From Geodermatophilus telluris (GTDB lineage Bacteria; Actinomycetota; Actinomycetes; Mycobacteriales; Geodermatophilaceae): a stretch of DNA of 64,000 nucleotides. A program made the position numbers and the translations under genes. Shown piece by piece: positions 26,386-32,769 of the stretch. How positions within the stretch are numbered: the stretch's first letter is position 1; every line of letters starts with the position of its first letter. The notes under the pieces were generated by a model. It worked only from the letters and a program-made list of their open reading frames with translations, was not told where the DNA came from and ran no database searches. The stretch is taken from contig NZ_FMZF01000002.1 of assembly GCF_900102745.1 (NCBI RefSeq), positions 434,001 to 498,000 of the forward strand. The letters run 5' to 3'.

Positions 26386-27401
26386 CGGGCGCCCCGCCAG
26401 TCCAGGCCGATGTGTGCGGCGGTGATGTCCAGGCTGCGGTGCCCGAGCACACGGGCCACCTGCTCGATCCGGGCGCCCCGGTCGTACAGGCACCGCCCGG
26501 CCCAGTGCCGCAGCGACGCGGGCCGCACGTCGGGCTCGGCCCCGAGCCCGGCCGCGGCAAGCACGTTGCGCAGCGCGTTGCAGGCCGAGGCCTGCGCCTT
26601 CGCTCCGCCCGGCGGTGCCGCTCCCGCGTAGCAGAGCAGCGTGTCGGTGGTCGCGCCGTTCTCCAGCAGGGTGGTGACCCGGCGGCGCAGCACGCGCTGG
26701 CCCCAGGCCGACAGCTCACCCCGGCGGGCGTCGAGGTCGCGGGTCCCGGGCAGCTGGACGGCGGTGGGTCGATCCAGGTCGTCGACGTCCCGGACGCGCA
26801 ACATCGTGACCTCGCTGGACAGGGCGGTGGCCTCGCCCAGCGCCCACGCGACCGCCCGCATCTGCGACCTGGCCCCGGCACCCATCTGCGCACTCGCCCG
26901 GCACAGCCCCACCTCGTCGTCGGTGAGCGGCCGGGCGACCAGCGGGCCCCGCGGCGGCAGAACCAGGTCCAGCGTCGGGTCGGAGGTGTGCAGGCCGAGC
27001 GCCCGCAGCGTCCGGAACAGAGTGCGGAGCGCGGTCCGCCGCGCATGCCGGGTGGCCAGCTCCGGTGCCGCGCCCTGCCGGGTGCGTGCTTCCACGAACG
27101 CCGCGGCGTTCGCGGCGGTCACCTGGGTGAACGACCCGAGGCCCTGGGCGTGCAGCCGCCGCGCGAACGCCGCGGTGGTCTCGGTCAGCCGCGCGAGCGT
27201 CCCGTCGGTGTGCGTCCCGGCCCTGCGCCACTGCTCCAGCGCGAGCGCCAGTTCGTCATCCAGCGTGCCGGCCGGATCCGGAACAGCCTGATGGTGGCCG
27301 TTCGGGAGGCCGGTGATCCTGCGTGCCACAGATCGCCTCCGGACCGGGGCCCACACGTCCCCGGACGGCGCGCACCGTGCTGGCACCATTCCCGGCTGCA
27401 T
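26382..27401 (-). CDS. Tyrosine-recombinase-like protein with catalytic Tyr replaced by His
   Basis: Up to 339 residues; the start is uncertain, with no clear ribosome-binding site before ATG 27401. An N-terminal core-binding-like helical domain (residues 45-150) precedes a phage-integrase-like C-domain. PASLRHWAG (294-302) keeps the second catalytic Arg but lacks the preceding His. The LGH box is intact in RVLGHRSLDITAAHIGLDW (317-335), but His330 stands where the nucleophilic Tyr belongs. The first catalytic Arg is also missing (TALSSEVTMLRVRDVD). It is the first gene of the minus-strand operon and overlaps the second DDE gene by 4 bases. Confidence 0.7.
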   Translation of the reverse strand: MQPGMVPARCAPSGDVWAPVRRRSVARRITGLPNGHHQAVPDPAGTLDDELALALEQWRRAGTHTDGTLARLTETTAAFARRLHAQGLGSFTQVTAANAAAFVEARTRQGAAPELATRHARRTALRTLFRTLRALGLHTSDPTLDLVLPPRGPLVARPLTDDEVGLCRASAQMGAGARSQMRAVAWALGEATALSSEVTMLRVRDVDDLDRPTAVQLPGTRDLDARRGELSAWGQRVLRRRVTTLLENGATTDTLLCYAGAAPPGGAKAQASACNALRNVLAAAGLGAEPDVRPASLRHWAGRCLYDRGARIEQVARVLGHRSLDITAAHIGLDWRGAR

Positions 27402-27443
27402 TCGCCGAGGAGGGCACTTCCCGCATTTCCTGTGACGGTCGAG

Positions 27444-27449
27444 ATACGG
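27444..27449 (+). promoter_or_regulatory. Possible -10 element of the 27479 operon
   Basis: TACGGT on the + strand, 29 bases before the chosen start. It lies in the 77-base gap between divergent operons, which must also hold the promoter of the minus-strand cluster. Confidence 0.3.
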
Positions 27450-27478
27450 TGCGTCACCGCATGTCCGGGGAGGAAATG

Positions 27479-28051
27479 GTGAACGCAGGCAGTTCCGTAC
27501 TGGCGATCGTCGACGCGATGGACGGCGCTCCGGTCGTGTGGTGGGTGGACCTCGGCCCCCGCGTCGCCGGGATGTCCCGGCTGAGCGGCGCGTGGGTAGT
27601 CGACGGTGCCGATCGCGGGCAGACGCTGCAGGCGCTGACCGCGACCCGCGTCGCCCTGTTCACCGCCGACGGCGAGATGGCGCTGAAGGAGCACGAGGTC
27701 GCCACCGAACGGTTGCTCGACCCCGAGGCGACCCTGGCCGCGGTGATCGCCGTCCGCGACGAACTGCAGGCCGCCTACAAGGAGGCCGCCAAGACGAAGA
27801 AGAACCTGACCGCACCGCGGTGGCCGACTCTGCCCGAGCCGCTGGACATCGAGGCCGTGCATGTTCCAGGCGGGGATCCACGAACCGCGCGCGCCCTGGG
27901 CATCGGCCGGTGGCTCAACGACCTGTGCCGGGCCTGGGACGCGGTCGAGGACGAGCGGCTGAAGCGGAGCTACATGCGCGAGCTCGGCGGCCCGGCCGAC
28001 CGGCCGCTGCCGGCCGTCATCCGGGATGCGTCGCGGAGGGCGGCGGCGTGA
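27479..28051 (+). CDS. Hypothetical protein coupled to exonuclease-BRCT gene
   Basis: 190 residues from GTG 27479, with GGGGAGG (27467-27473) at proper distance; ATG 27476 is too close to that site. The N-terminal part is beta-rich with an acidic start (LAIVDAMDGAPVVWWVDLG). The C-terminal half is helical and basic (RDELQAAYKEAAKTKKN, then LNDLCRAWDAVEDERLKRSY). I do not recognise the family. Its stop overlaps the next GTG (GTGA), so it probably works with the exonuclease. Confidence 0.7.
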   Translation: MNAGSSVLAIVDAMDGAPVVWWVDLGPRVAGMSRLSGAWVVDGADRGQTLQALTATRVALFTADGEMALKEHEVATERLLDPEATLAAVIAVRDELQAAYKEAAKTKKNLTAPRWPTLPEPLDIEAVHVPGGDPRTARALGIGRWLNDLCRAWDAVEDERLKRSYMRELGGPADRPLPAVIRDASRRAAA

Positions 28052-29061
28052 CGGGGTTGCTGCCGGCGCCCCGGCCGCCGCTGGAGGGCGCGATCGGCTC
28101 GGTTGCCGGCGGACTGGACTTCGTGGCCATCGACGTCGAGACCGCCAACGCCCGGCGCGGCTCCATCTGCTCGATCGGCGCGGCTGTCGTCCGTGACGGC
28201 GTCGTGGTCTCCACCCACTCGTGGCTCACCCGACCCCCGGCGGGTCTGGACCACTTCGACGGCATCAACATCAGCCTGCACGGCATCACCCCGGGCATGG
28301 TCGCCGACCAGCCGTCCTTCGCCGATCGGCTCGACCAGCTGCTGGAGCTCTCCGGCGGGCTGCCGCTGGTCGCGCACAACGCCGCCTTCGACATCGCGGC
28401 GCTGCGTGAGGCCTGCGTCGCCGTCGACCGGGAGTGGCCGACCACCGACTACGCGTGCTCGCTGATCATGGCGCGGCGGGCGCTGGACCTGATCTCCTAC
28501 CGGTTGCCGATGGTGGCCGCCGAGTGCGGCGTGGATCTCGCGGCGCACCACGAGGCGGGCTCGGACGCACTGGCGTGTGCGCACGTCGTCCTGGAGATCG
28601 CGCGCCGCCGGGGTGCCGACAACCTCGGTGCCCTGCTCGCGGGCCTGCAGGTGCTCACCGGACGCCTGGAGGCCGCGGCCTGGGCGGGATGCCGCGGCAC
28701 GTCGACCTACGCGGGACCGCAGCTGCCCGACGTCGCGGCCGACGCCGATCCGGAGCACCCGCTGTACGGGCAGGTCATGGTCTTCACCGGCGCGCTGAGC
28801 ATCCGCCGACAGGACGCCTGGGAAGCCGTCGCCCGCTGCGGCGCCGTCGTGGAGAAGGGTGTCAACAAGCGGACGACGATGCTCGTCGTCGGGGACGGCT
28901 TCACGGGCCACGACCCCGCGGACTTCTGGACCGGCAAGGCGGCGAAGGCCGTGCTCTGGCGAGAGAGGGGCCATCGCATCGAGGTCCTGACCGAGGGCGA
29001 CCTGGTGGACCTCCTGGCTGAGACCCGCACCTCCGGCGTCCGGGACGCCGTCCTCGCCTGA
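28048..29061 (+). CDS. DEDDh 3'-5' exonuclease with C-terminal BRCT domain
   Basis: 337 residues from GTG 28048, overlapping the upstream stop. The DnaQ/epsilon-like exonuclease has motif I VAIDVETAN (Asp29, Glu31), motif II LVAHNAAFDIAAL and motif III HHEAGSDALACA, the H-x4-D type. The C-terminal part (about residues 235-330) is a BRCT domain (GQVMVFTGALSIRRQDAWEA, then NKRTTMLVVGD). BRCT domains bind DNA ends or phosphopeptides. The pairing suggests DNA-end processing. Similar exonuclease-BRCT proteins occur in actinobacterial chromosomes and plasmids. Here it is island cargo. Confidence 0.85.
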   Translation: MTGLLPAPRPPLEGAIGSVAGGLDFVAIDVETANARRGSICSIGAAVVRDGVVVSTHSWLTRPPAGLDHFDGINISLHGITPGMVADQPSFADRLDQLLELSGGLPLVAHNAAFDIAALREACVAVDREWPTTDYACSLIMARRALDLISYRLPMVAAECGVDLAAHHEAGSDALACAHVVLEIARRRGADNLGALLAGLQVLTGRLEAAAWAGCRGTSTYAGPQLPDVAADADPEHPLYGQVMVFTGALSIRRQDAWEAVARCGAVVEKGVNKRTTMLVVGDGFTGHDPADFWTGKAAKAVLWRERGHRIEVLTEGDLVDLLAETRTSGVRDAVLA

Positions 29062-29122
29062 GACCGGCAGATGTCTGTCACCGTCGCAGTGGCCATCATC
29101 GTGCGCTGCGGCCTCCGGACGA

Positions 29123-30085
29123 TCAGAGGTCGGGATCGGCGAGATCCTCGCGGGTGATGATCACCGGCCGGGCCTTCCCCATCTTGCTGGCGCTGACGGT
29201 GGGAAGCGCACGAACCGCGATCAGGTGGACGCGGACGCCCCCGATGTCGACGAACGGGGGCCACTGCTTGCCCGTGCCGTCGGTCGGCAGTTCGAGGGTG
29301 CGGCCGCTCAGGTTGATCACGACGAGGTAGGCGGCTGACTTGCCGTAGTCCTGCGCGTAGTGGATGACCTGGTGGACGCCGGAGGCGATGCCGCGCTTGT
29401 CGTGGCTGCCCGCGTCGAACACCTTGACCTCGCAGACGAGCGGGTCGTCGGTATCCAGCTCGCCGATGACGTCGGAGAGACCGGAGGCGGACTTCGGCTG
29501 TGAGAACGGCATGTCTAGGCCCTGGTCGAACAGAAAGCGCCGGAGGTGATCGTCGTACACCTTCTCGCCCTGGCGCGTGTTCGCCGAGTAGCGCTCGTAC
29601 AGGTCCTCTCGGTCGAACCATTCGACTCGGCGGACGTACCGCTCGAGGTAGTAGAGGACGCTGCTCTCGCTGCCGATCCGCTCACCCAGGTAGTCGAAGA
29701 GCGGCATGACGACCGCCTCGGTGACCTCACGGAGGATGGTGTTGATGTTGCGCTCACCGCTGATCATCGTCATCGGACGGTTGTGAGCCGGGGCTTCATC
29801 CTCGGCCACGAGCTTCAGCCACTCCCAGATCAGGCGGGCGCGTCCTCCCTCGGTTCTGGTCAACCAGACCAGGTTCTGGGCCTGCGCGCACGCCTGTTCC
29901 CAGTCGTCGACCGTGACGTCCGGCTCCGCGCCGGCGATGTCGGTGAGGATCGCGCGCAGCCCGGGCTGGTTCGAGATCCAGTCGCATACAAGGGCGGCTT
30001 CGTGCCCGTACGCGGTGTAGCTGGTCGTCATCAGTCGGCGAAGGCGGTCGCGGAGCGCCACCTGAAGGTCCTGCTGGTACCTCAC
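29123..30085 (-). CDS. PD-(D/E)XK-like nuclease-fold protein
   Basis: 320 residues from GTG 30085, overlapping the stop of the zinc-ribbon gene (GTGA). The N-terminal 180 residues are helical. The C-terminal part shows a restriction-nuclease-like core: Asp205 in SGLSDVIGEL, then Glu219 and Lys221 in PLVCEVKVFD. A helix (GIASGVHQVIHYAQDYGK) and beta strand (AAYLVVINLSG) follow. This D...E-x-K pattern is the nuclease signature, but I do not recognise the exact family. Together with the zinc-ribbon protein it forms a compact two-gene unit on the island, possibly a defence or stability module. That role is inference. Confidence 0.7.
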   Translation of the reverse strand: MRYQQDLQVALRDRLRRLMTTSYTAYGHEAALVCDWISNQPGLRAILTDIAGAEPDVTVDDWEQACAQAQNLVWLTRTEGGRARLIWEWLKLVAEDEAPAHNRPMTMISGERNINTILREVTEAVVMPLFDYLGERIGSESSVLYYLERYVRRVEWFDREDLYERYSANTRQGEKVYDDHLRRFLFDQGLDMPFSQPKSASGLSDVIGELDTDDPLVCEVKVFDAGSHDKRGIASGVHQVIHYAQDYGKSAAYLVVINLSGRTLELPTDGTGKQWPPFVDIGGVRVHLIAVRALPTVSASKMGKARPVIITREDLADPDL

Positions 30086-30324
30086 CTGAACATCCCTCCG
30101 AGTTGACGCGTCAGGTCATCCACCGCGTTGTCGATGTCAGTGGCGGCGTTCTGCACTGATCCGTCGGCATCCGTGAGCCAGATCCGGCATCGACAGGCCG
30201 GGCAGAGGACGGCGCAGTGCGCGACGACCTCCACCAGCCGGATCCACACCGGGTACTCGCAGTTCGGGCACGGCGCCTCGATGTCGCTGTCGAGCAGTTC
30301 CGACCGCAAGCTGCCGCCCGTCAT
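30082..30324 (-). CDS. Small zinc-ribbon protein coupled to the nuclease-like gene
   Basis: 80 residues from ATG 30324, with a G-rich stretch just upstream. Two CxxC pairs, APCPNCEYPVWI and VLCPACRCRIWL, spaced 21 residues apart, form a classic zinc ribbon. An acidic helical tail follows (QNAATDIDNAVDDLTRQL). The stop overlaps the start of the nuclease-like gene by 4 bases. Zinc ribbons of this size often serve nucleic-acid or protein recognition, so it may target or regulate the partner. Confidence 0.7.
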   Translation of the reverse strand: MTGGSLRSELLDSDIEAPCPNCEYPVWIRLVEVVAHCAVLCPACRCRIWLTDADGSVQNAATDIDNAVDDLTRQLGGMFR

Positions 30325-30796
30325 CTCGCCCCCCGCAGACGTTCTAACCCAGTCCCTTACCTGCCGTCGGACGCTAACCGCAGGGAGTGACATCAAGCAC
30401 GTCGCACAGACCATTGACGTCCGTGCGGTAGCTCGAACCATCCCTGTCGGCTCGAGGAAGGCGAGCTGGACGGCTACCGCCCGCCGGGCTCCGCTCCAAC
30501 GAAGTGAACAGTGATGAACCCAGCTGCGTCGACGCGACACCGACGTGCTGTTCGCACCGGTGCACCGGAGGAGGTGGTGTGCCGCATCGGTGACGAGGGA
30601 GCGCGGTGATCGTAGGGGCACTTCCCGGCCCAAGCGTGGGACGACGGCGGGTGCGCCGGTGGCATGGAGGAGGTGATGAGCAGCTACCGGGCACCAGACA
30701 CTGGTCAGGCAGGCCAGCCGGCTTCGGGCGGTGGGGCCGGCCGCCGGGGGAAGCAGTCCTCGGAGGACGGCGCGGGTGTCATGCCAGGGTGGGGCC
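30325..30796. other. Long intergenic region with short candidate reading frames
   Basis: 472 bases separate the divergent zinc-ribbon and HEPN-like genes. It contains two strong ribosome-binding-like GGAGGAGGT motifs (near 30568 and 30666). The second precedes ATG 30676, which opens a 59-codon frame ending at 30855 inside the next gene (MSSYRAPDTGQAGQP). That frame has no recognisable domain. The base composition is less GC-rich than the neighbouring core genes. No RNA gene was recognised. Confidence 0.35.
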
Positions 30797-31552
30797 GTGT
30801 CCGGGCGAGCCGACCGTGTTCTGGTGAAGGTCAATCGGGCCGAGCAGCTCCTTGAGGAACTACGCCAGCTGATCGGGGTGTACGCCCACCAGCACTTCCA
30901 GCCCATCCCGGCGCGGCTGGTCGTACAGCCGGGAGGTGGCTATTTCCAGGTGGACGGTCCCATCCCGCTCTACGGCCACGGGCCGCACGCCGCCGTCATC
31001 GGCGACGTGGTGCACAACCTCCGCAGCTCGCTCGACCACCTGGCGTGGCAGCTCGTCGAGGCGAACGACGGCACCCCGAGTGACAAGCCGGGGGAGCAGA
31101 CCGCGTTCCCCATCAGGGACGTGCGCAGAAAGGAGCTGCGCATCCACGGGGGTGTCGACCCTCGGGCGCTCAAGGTCATCGACGACCTGCAGCCCTACAA
31201 CGTGCTCCCGGAGTCGCCGACCGACGCCGATCTGTGGCACCTGCACCGGCTGGACATCGTCGACAAGCACCACGGGCTGCTACTCGCCCCGGTGCGCCAC
31301 GAGGCGGTGATGTGGGGGACCCCGGGGGTGTACGAGGGGCAGTTGGTCGTCGAGCGGTTCGTCGACGACGGCGCCGACTACCGCTTCGTGCCCGATCGCC
31401 CCACGGATACCGGCGCGCGGGCGGAGACGTCCCTGCTCGTGGCGCTGGGACCCGGGCTACCCGGAGAGCGCCTTCCGGTGGTCACGCGGCTACGGGAGCT
31501 GCTCGCACTGGTTCGCGACGACATCTGCACGCAGCTGTTCTCGTTCCTGTAG
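30797..31552 (+). CDS. Hypothetical protein with R-x4-H (HEPN-like) motif
   Basis: 251 residues from GTG 30797, preceded by AGGGTGGGG. The conserved-looking segment is DVVHNLRSSLDHLAWQLVEA. Arg76 and His81 give the R-x4-6-H spacing of HEPN ribonucleases, set in a helix after a beta-rich N-terminus (ARLVVQPGGGYFQVDGPIPL). Proteins with VHNLRS.LDHL occur widely as hypothetical proteins in actinobacteria and phages. I infer but cannot show RNase activity. It is the last island gene before the tRNA-Thr. Confidence 0.6.
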   Translation: MSGRADRVLVKVNRAEQLLEELRQLIGVYAHQHFQPIPARLVVQPGGGYFQVDGPIPLYGHGPHAAVIGDVVHNLRSSLDHLAWQLVEANDGTPSDKPGEQTAFPIRDVRRKELRIHGGVDPRALKVIDDLQPYNVLPESPTDADLWHLHRLDIVDKHHGLLLAPVRHEAVMWGTPGVYEGQLVVERFVDDGADYRFVPDRPTDTGARAETSLLVALGPGLPGERLPVVTRLRELLALVRDDICTQLFSFL

Positions 31553-31617
31553 GGGGCACTGCTCTGCTGGCCCCGAAGAGCTGCGAAGATGTTCCCTGCG
31601 TAGTTCCTGTCTCCTTA

Positions 31618-31649
31618 CCGGGACTTGTTCCCATGCTTCGCCGGCGTGG
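31618..31649 (+). repeat. Right att-like repeat of the island
   Basis: Matches 20265-20296 at 27 of 32 bases. Its last ten bases (31640-31649) are the 5' end of the intact tRNA-Thr gene. GTTCCC occurs twice here (31591-31596 and 31627-31632). The longest identical block shared with the left repeat is the 11-base CGCCGGCGTGG. Confidence 0.6.
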
Positions 31650-31712
31650 CGCAACTGGTAGCGCACCCGACTTGTAATCGGGCGGTTGGGGGTTCGAGTC
31701 CCCCCGTCGGCT
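31640..31712 (+). tRNA. tRNA-Thr (anticodon TGT)
   Basis: A complete cloverleaf can be drawn. The acceptor stem is GCCGGCG (31640-31646) with CGTCGGC (31705-31711), including one G-T pair. The anticodon loop CTTGTAA (31671-31677) has TGT at 31673-31675. The T-arm is GGGGG-TTCGAGT-CCCCC (31688-31704), and the discriminator base is T. The 3' CCA is not encoded. It reads ACA threonine codons. Its native upstream region appears to be on the other side of the island. Confidence 0.95.
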
Positions 31713-31741
31713 CCCTCGCCGGACGTGGTCGGTCGAACCGG

Positions 31742-32170
31742 TCAGTCGAAGCTGCCCGCGCCGTCCACGCGGTAGGGGTGGCGCTGCTCGACGCGCGCGG
31801 TCCGGGCGCGCTCGGCGCGCTCCTCGCGCAGCCGGGCGGCGGTGCCGGCGGGGTAGCCGGCCTTGGCCACCCGGTGCTCGGTGGTCTCGACCATGAGGGC
31901 GAGCGAGTACATGAGGCCGACCAGCAGGCCGCCGAGCGCCGCCGTCAGCCGGTAGGCGGCACCCACCGGGACGAACATGCACGCCACCACCAGCGGCGTC
32001 AGCTGCACCACCGAGCGGGCCAGGTGCCGGCGGGCCCACCCGGGGCGGGTGGTGTCGGCCAGCACCCACGCCGACAGCCCGCGCGGGAGGCGGCCGCCGA
32101 AGGCGTAGCGCAGCCACTGCCACGGGTTCGGCCGGGCGGGGGCCGGGGAGGGTCGGTGCTGGGTGCGCAC
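31742..32170 (-). CDS. DUF5313-like membrane protein
   Basis: 142 residues from GTG 32170. The N-terminal segment PNPWQWLRYAFGGRLPRGLS, followed by VLADTTRPGWARRHLARSV, matches the actinobacterial DUF5313 pattern. Two transmembrane segments follow (VVQLTPLVVACMFVPVGAAY and LGGLLVGLMYSLALMV), then a charged basic tail (ARLREERAERARTARVEQ). The function is unknown. It is convergent with tRNA-Thr. Confidence 0.8.
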   Translation of the reverse strand: MRTQHRPSPAPARPNPWQWLRYAFGGRLPRGLSAWVLADTTRPGWARRHLARSVVQLTPLVVACMFVPVGAAYRLTAALGGLLVGLMYSLALMVETTEHRVAKAGYPAGTAARLREERAERARTARVEQRHPYRVDGAGSFD

Positions 32171-32280
32171 GCCTCGACGGTAGGCCCGTCCGGCCGCTCG
32201 CGCCGCCCCCCGGGACGCGGGCCGTTGTGCGCGTTCCCCGGCCGGGTGGAGACTGCCGCCGCCGAGGGAGGGAGGCGCCC

Positions 32281-32712
32281 GTGCAGATCGCCCACCTGCT
32301 CCGCCGGAAGGGTCCCGGCGTGGTCACCGTGGCACCCGCCGCGACGGTCCGGGAGGCGCTCGCGCTGCTGGCCGAGCACCGCATCGGGGCGCTGCTCGTG
32401 GCCGCCGAACCGGGTGCGGTCGACGGCGTCCTGTCCGAGCGCGACGTCGTCCGCGGGCTGCACGCCTCGGGCCCGGAGGTCCTCGACGGGCCGGTGTCGG
32501 CGCTGATGACCGCCGACGTGCACACCTGCCCGCCGACCTCCTCCGTGCACGACCTGGCCCGCACGATGACCGACCTCCGGGTCCGGCACGTGCCCGTCGT
32601 CGAGGACGGCCGGCTGCTGGGCATCGTCTCGATCGGCGACGTCGTCAAGGCCCGGCTCGACGAGCTCGAGGAGGAGCGCGCCCACCTCGTCGACTACATC
32701 CAGACCCCCTGA
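32281..32712 (+). CDS. CBS-domain-pair protein
   Basis: 143 residues from GTG 32281 after GGGAGGGAGG. Two CBS motifs fill the protein. The first runs from about residue 8 to 60 (VTVAPAATVREALALLAEHR, then GVLSERDVVRGL). The second runs from about 74 to 130 (MTADVHTCPPTSSVHDLART, then GIVSIGDVVKARLDEL). A short helical C-terminus ends HLVDYIQTP. Stand-alone CBS pairs bind adenine nucleotides and act as energy sensors. The target is unknown. A terminator follows directly. Confidence 0.9.
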   Translation: MQIAHLLRRKGPGVVTVAPAATVREALALLAEHRIGALLVAAEPGAVDGVLSERDVVRGLHASGPEVLDGPVSALMTADVHTCPPTSSVHDLARTMTDLRVRHVPVVEDGRLLGIVSIGDVVKARLDELEEERAHLVDYIQTP

Positions 32713-32714
32713 GA

Positions 32715-32741
32715 CCGGTCCTGAGCCGGGCTCAGGACCGG
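32715..32741 (+). terminator. Terminator after the CBS gene
   Basis: CCGGTCCTGAG (32715-32725) and CTCAGGACCGG (32731-32741) form a perfect 11-bp stem with loop CCGGG, starting 3 bases after the stop. Confidence 0.85.
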
Positions 32742-32756
32742 CCCGCCGGCGGGGCG

Positions 32757-32762
32757 TACGGT
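32757..32762 (+). promoter_or_regulatory. -10 element, leaderless rarD promoter
   Basis: TACGGT ends 7 bases before GTG 32770, with no ribosome-binding site. This decides the start over the in-frame GTG 32761, which overlaps the hexamer. Confidence 0.5.
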
Positions 32763-32769
32763 GCGGCGC

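Larger units (their letters stand above)
20265..31649. mobile_element. Accessory island at the 5' end of tRNA-Thr, with paired DDE and recombinase-like genes
   Basis: About 11.4 kb lies between imperfect 32-bp direct repeats, the right one running into the tRNA-Thr gene. The interior differs from its surroundings. It has a minus-strand cluster with two IS4-type DDE transposase-like proteins, two tyrosine-recombinase-like proteins without full catalytic sets and small accessory genes. Next to it are nuclease-like cargo genes. Flanking genes are ordinary core functions. No conventional active integrase was found, so how the island moved is open. I saw no clear terminal inverted repeats beyond the att-like pair. 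The end points are inferred. Confidence 0.6.

Noticed and set aside
20432..31552. Conventional serine integrase, relaxase or phage structural genes in the island
   Set aside because: No reading frame in the island shows these motifs, so it is not a standard phage, ICE or plasmid remnant as far as I can see.
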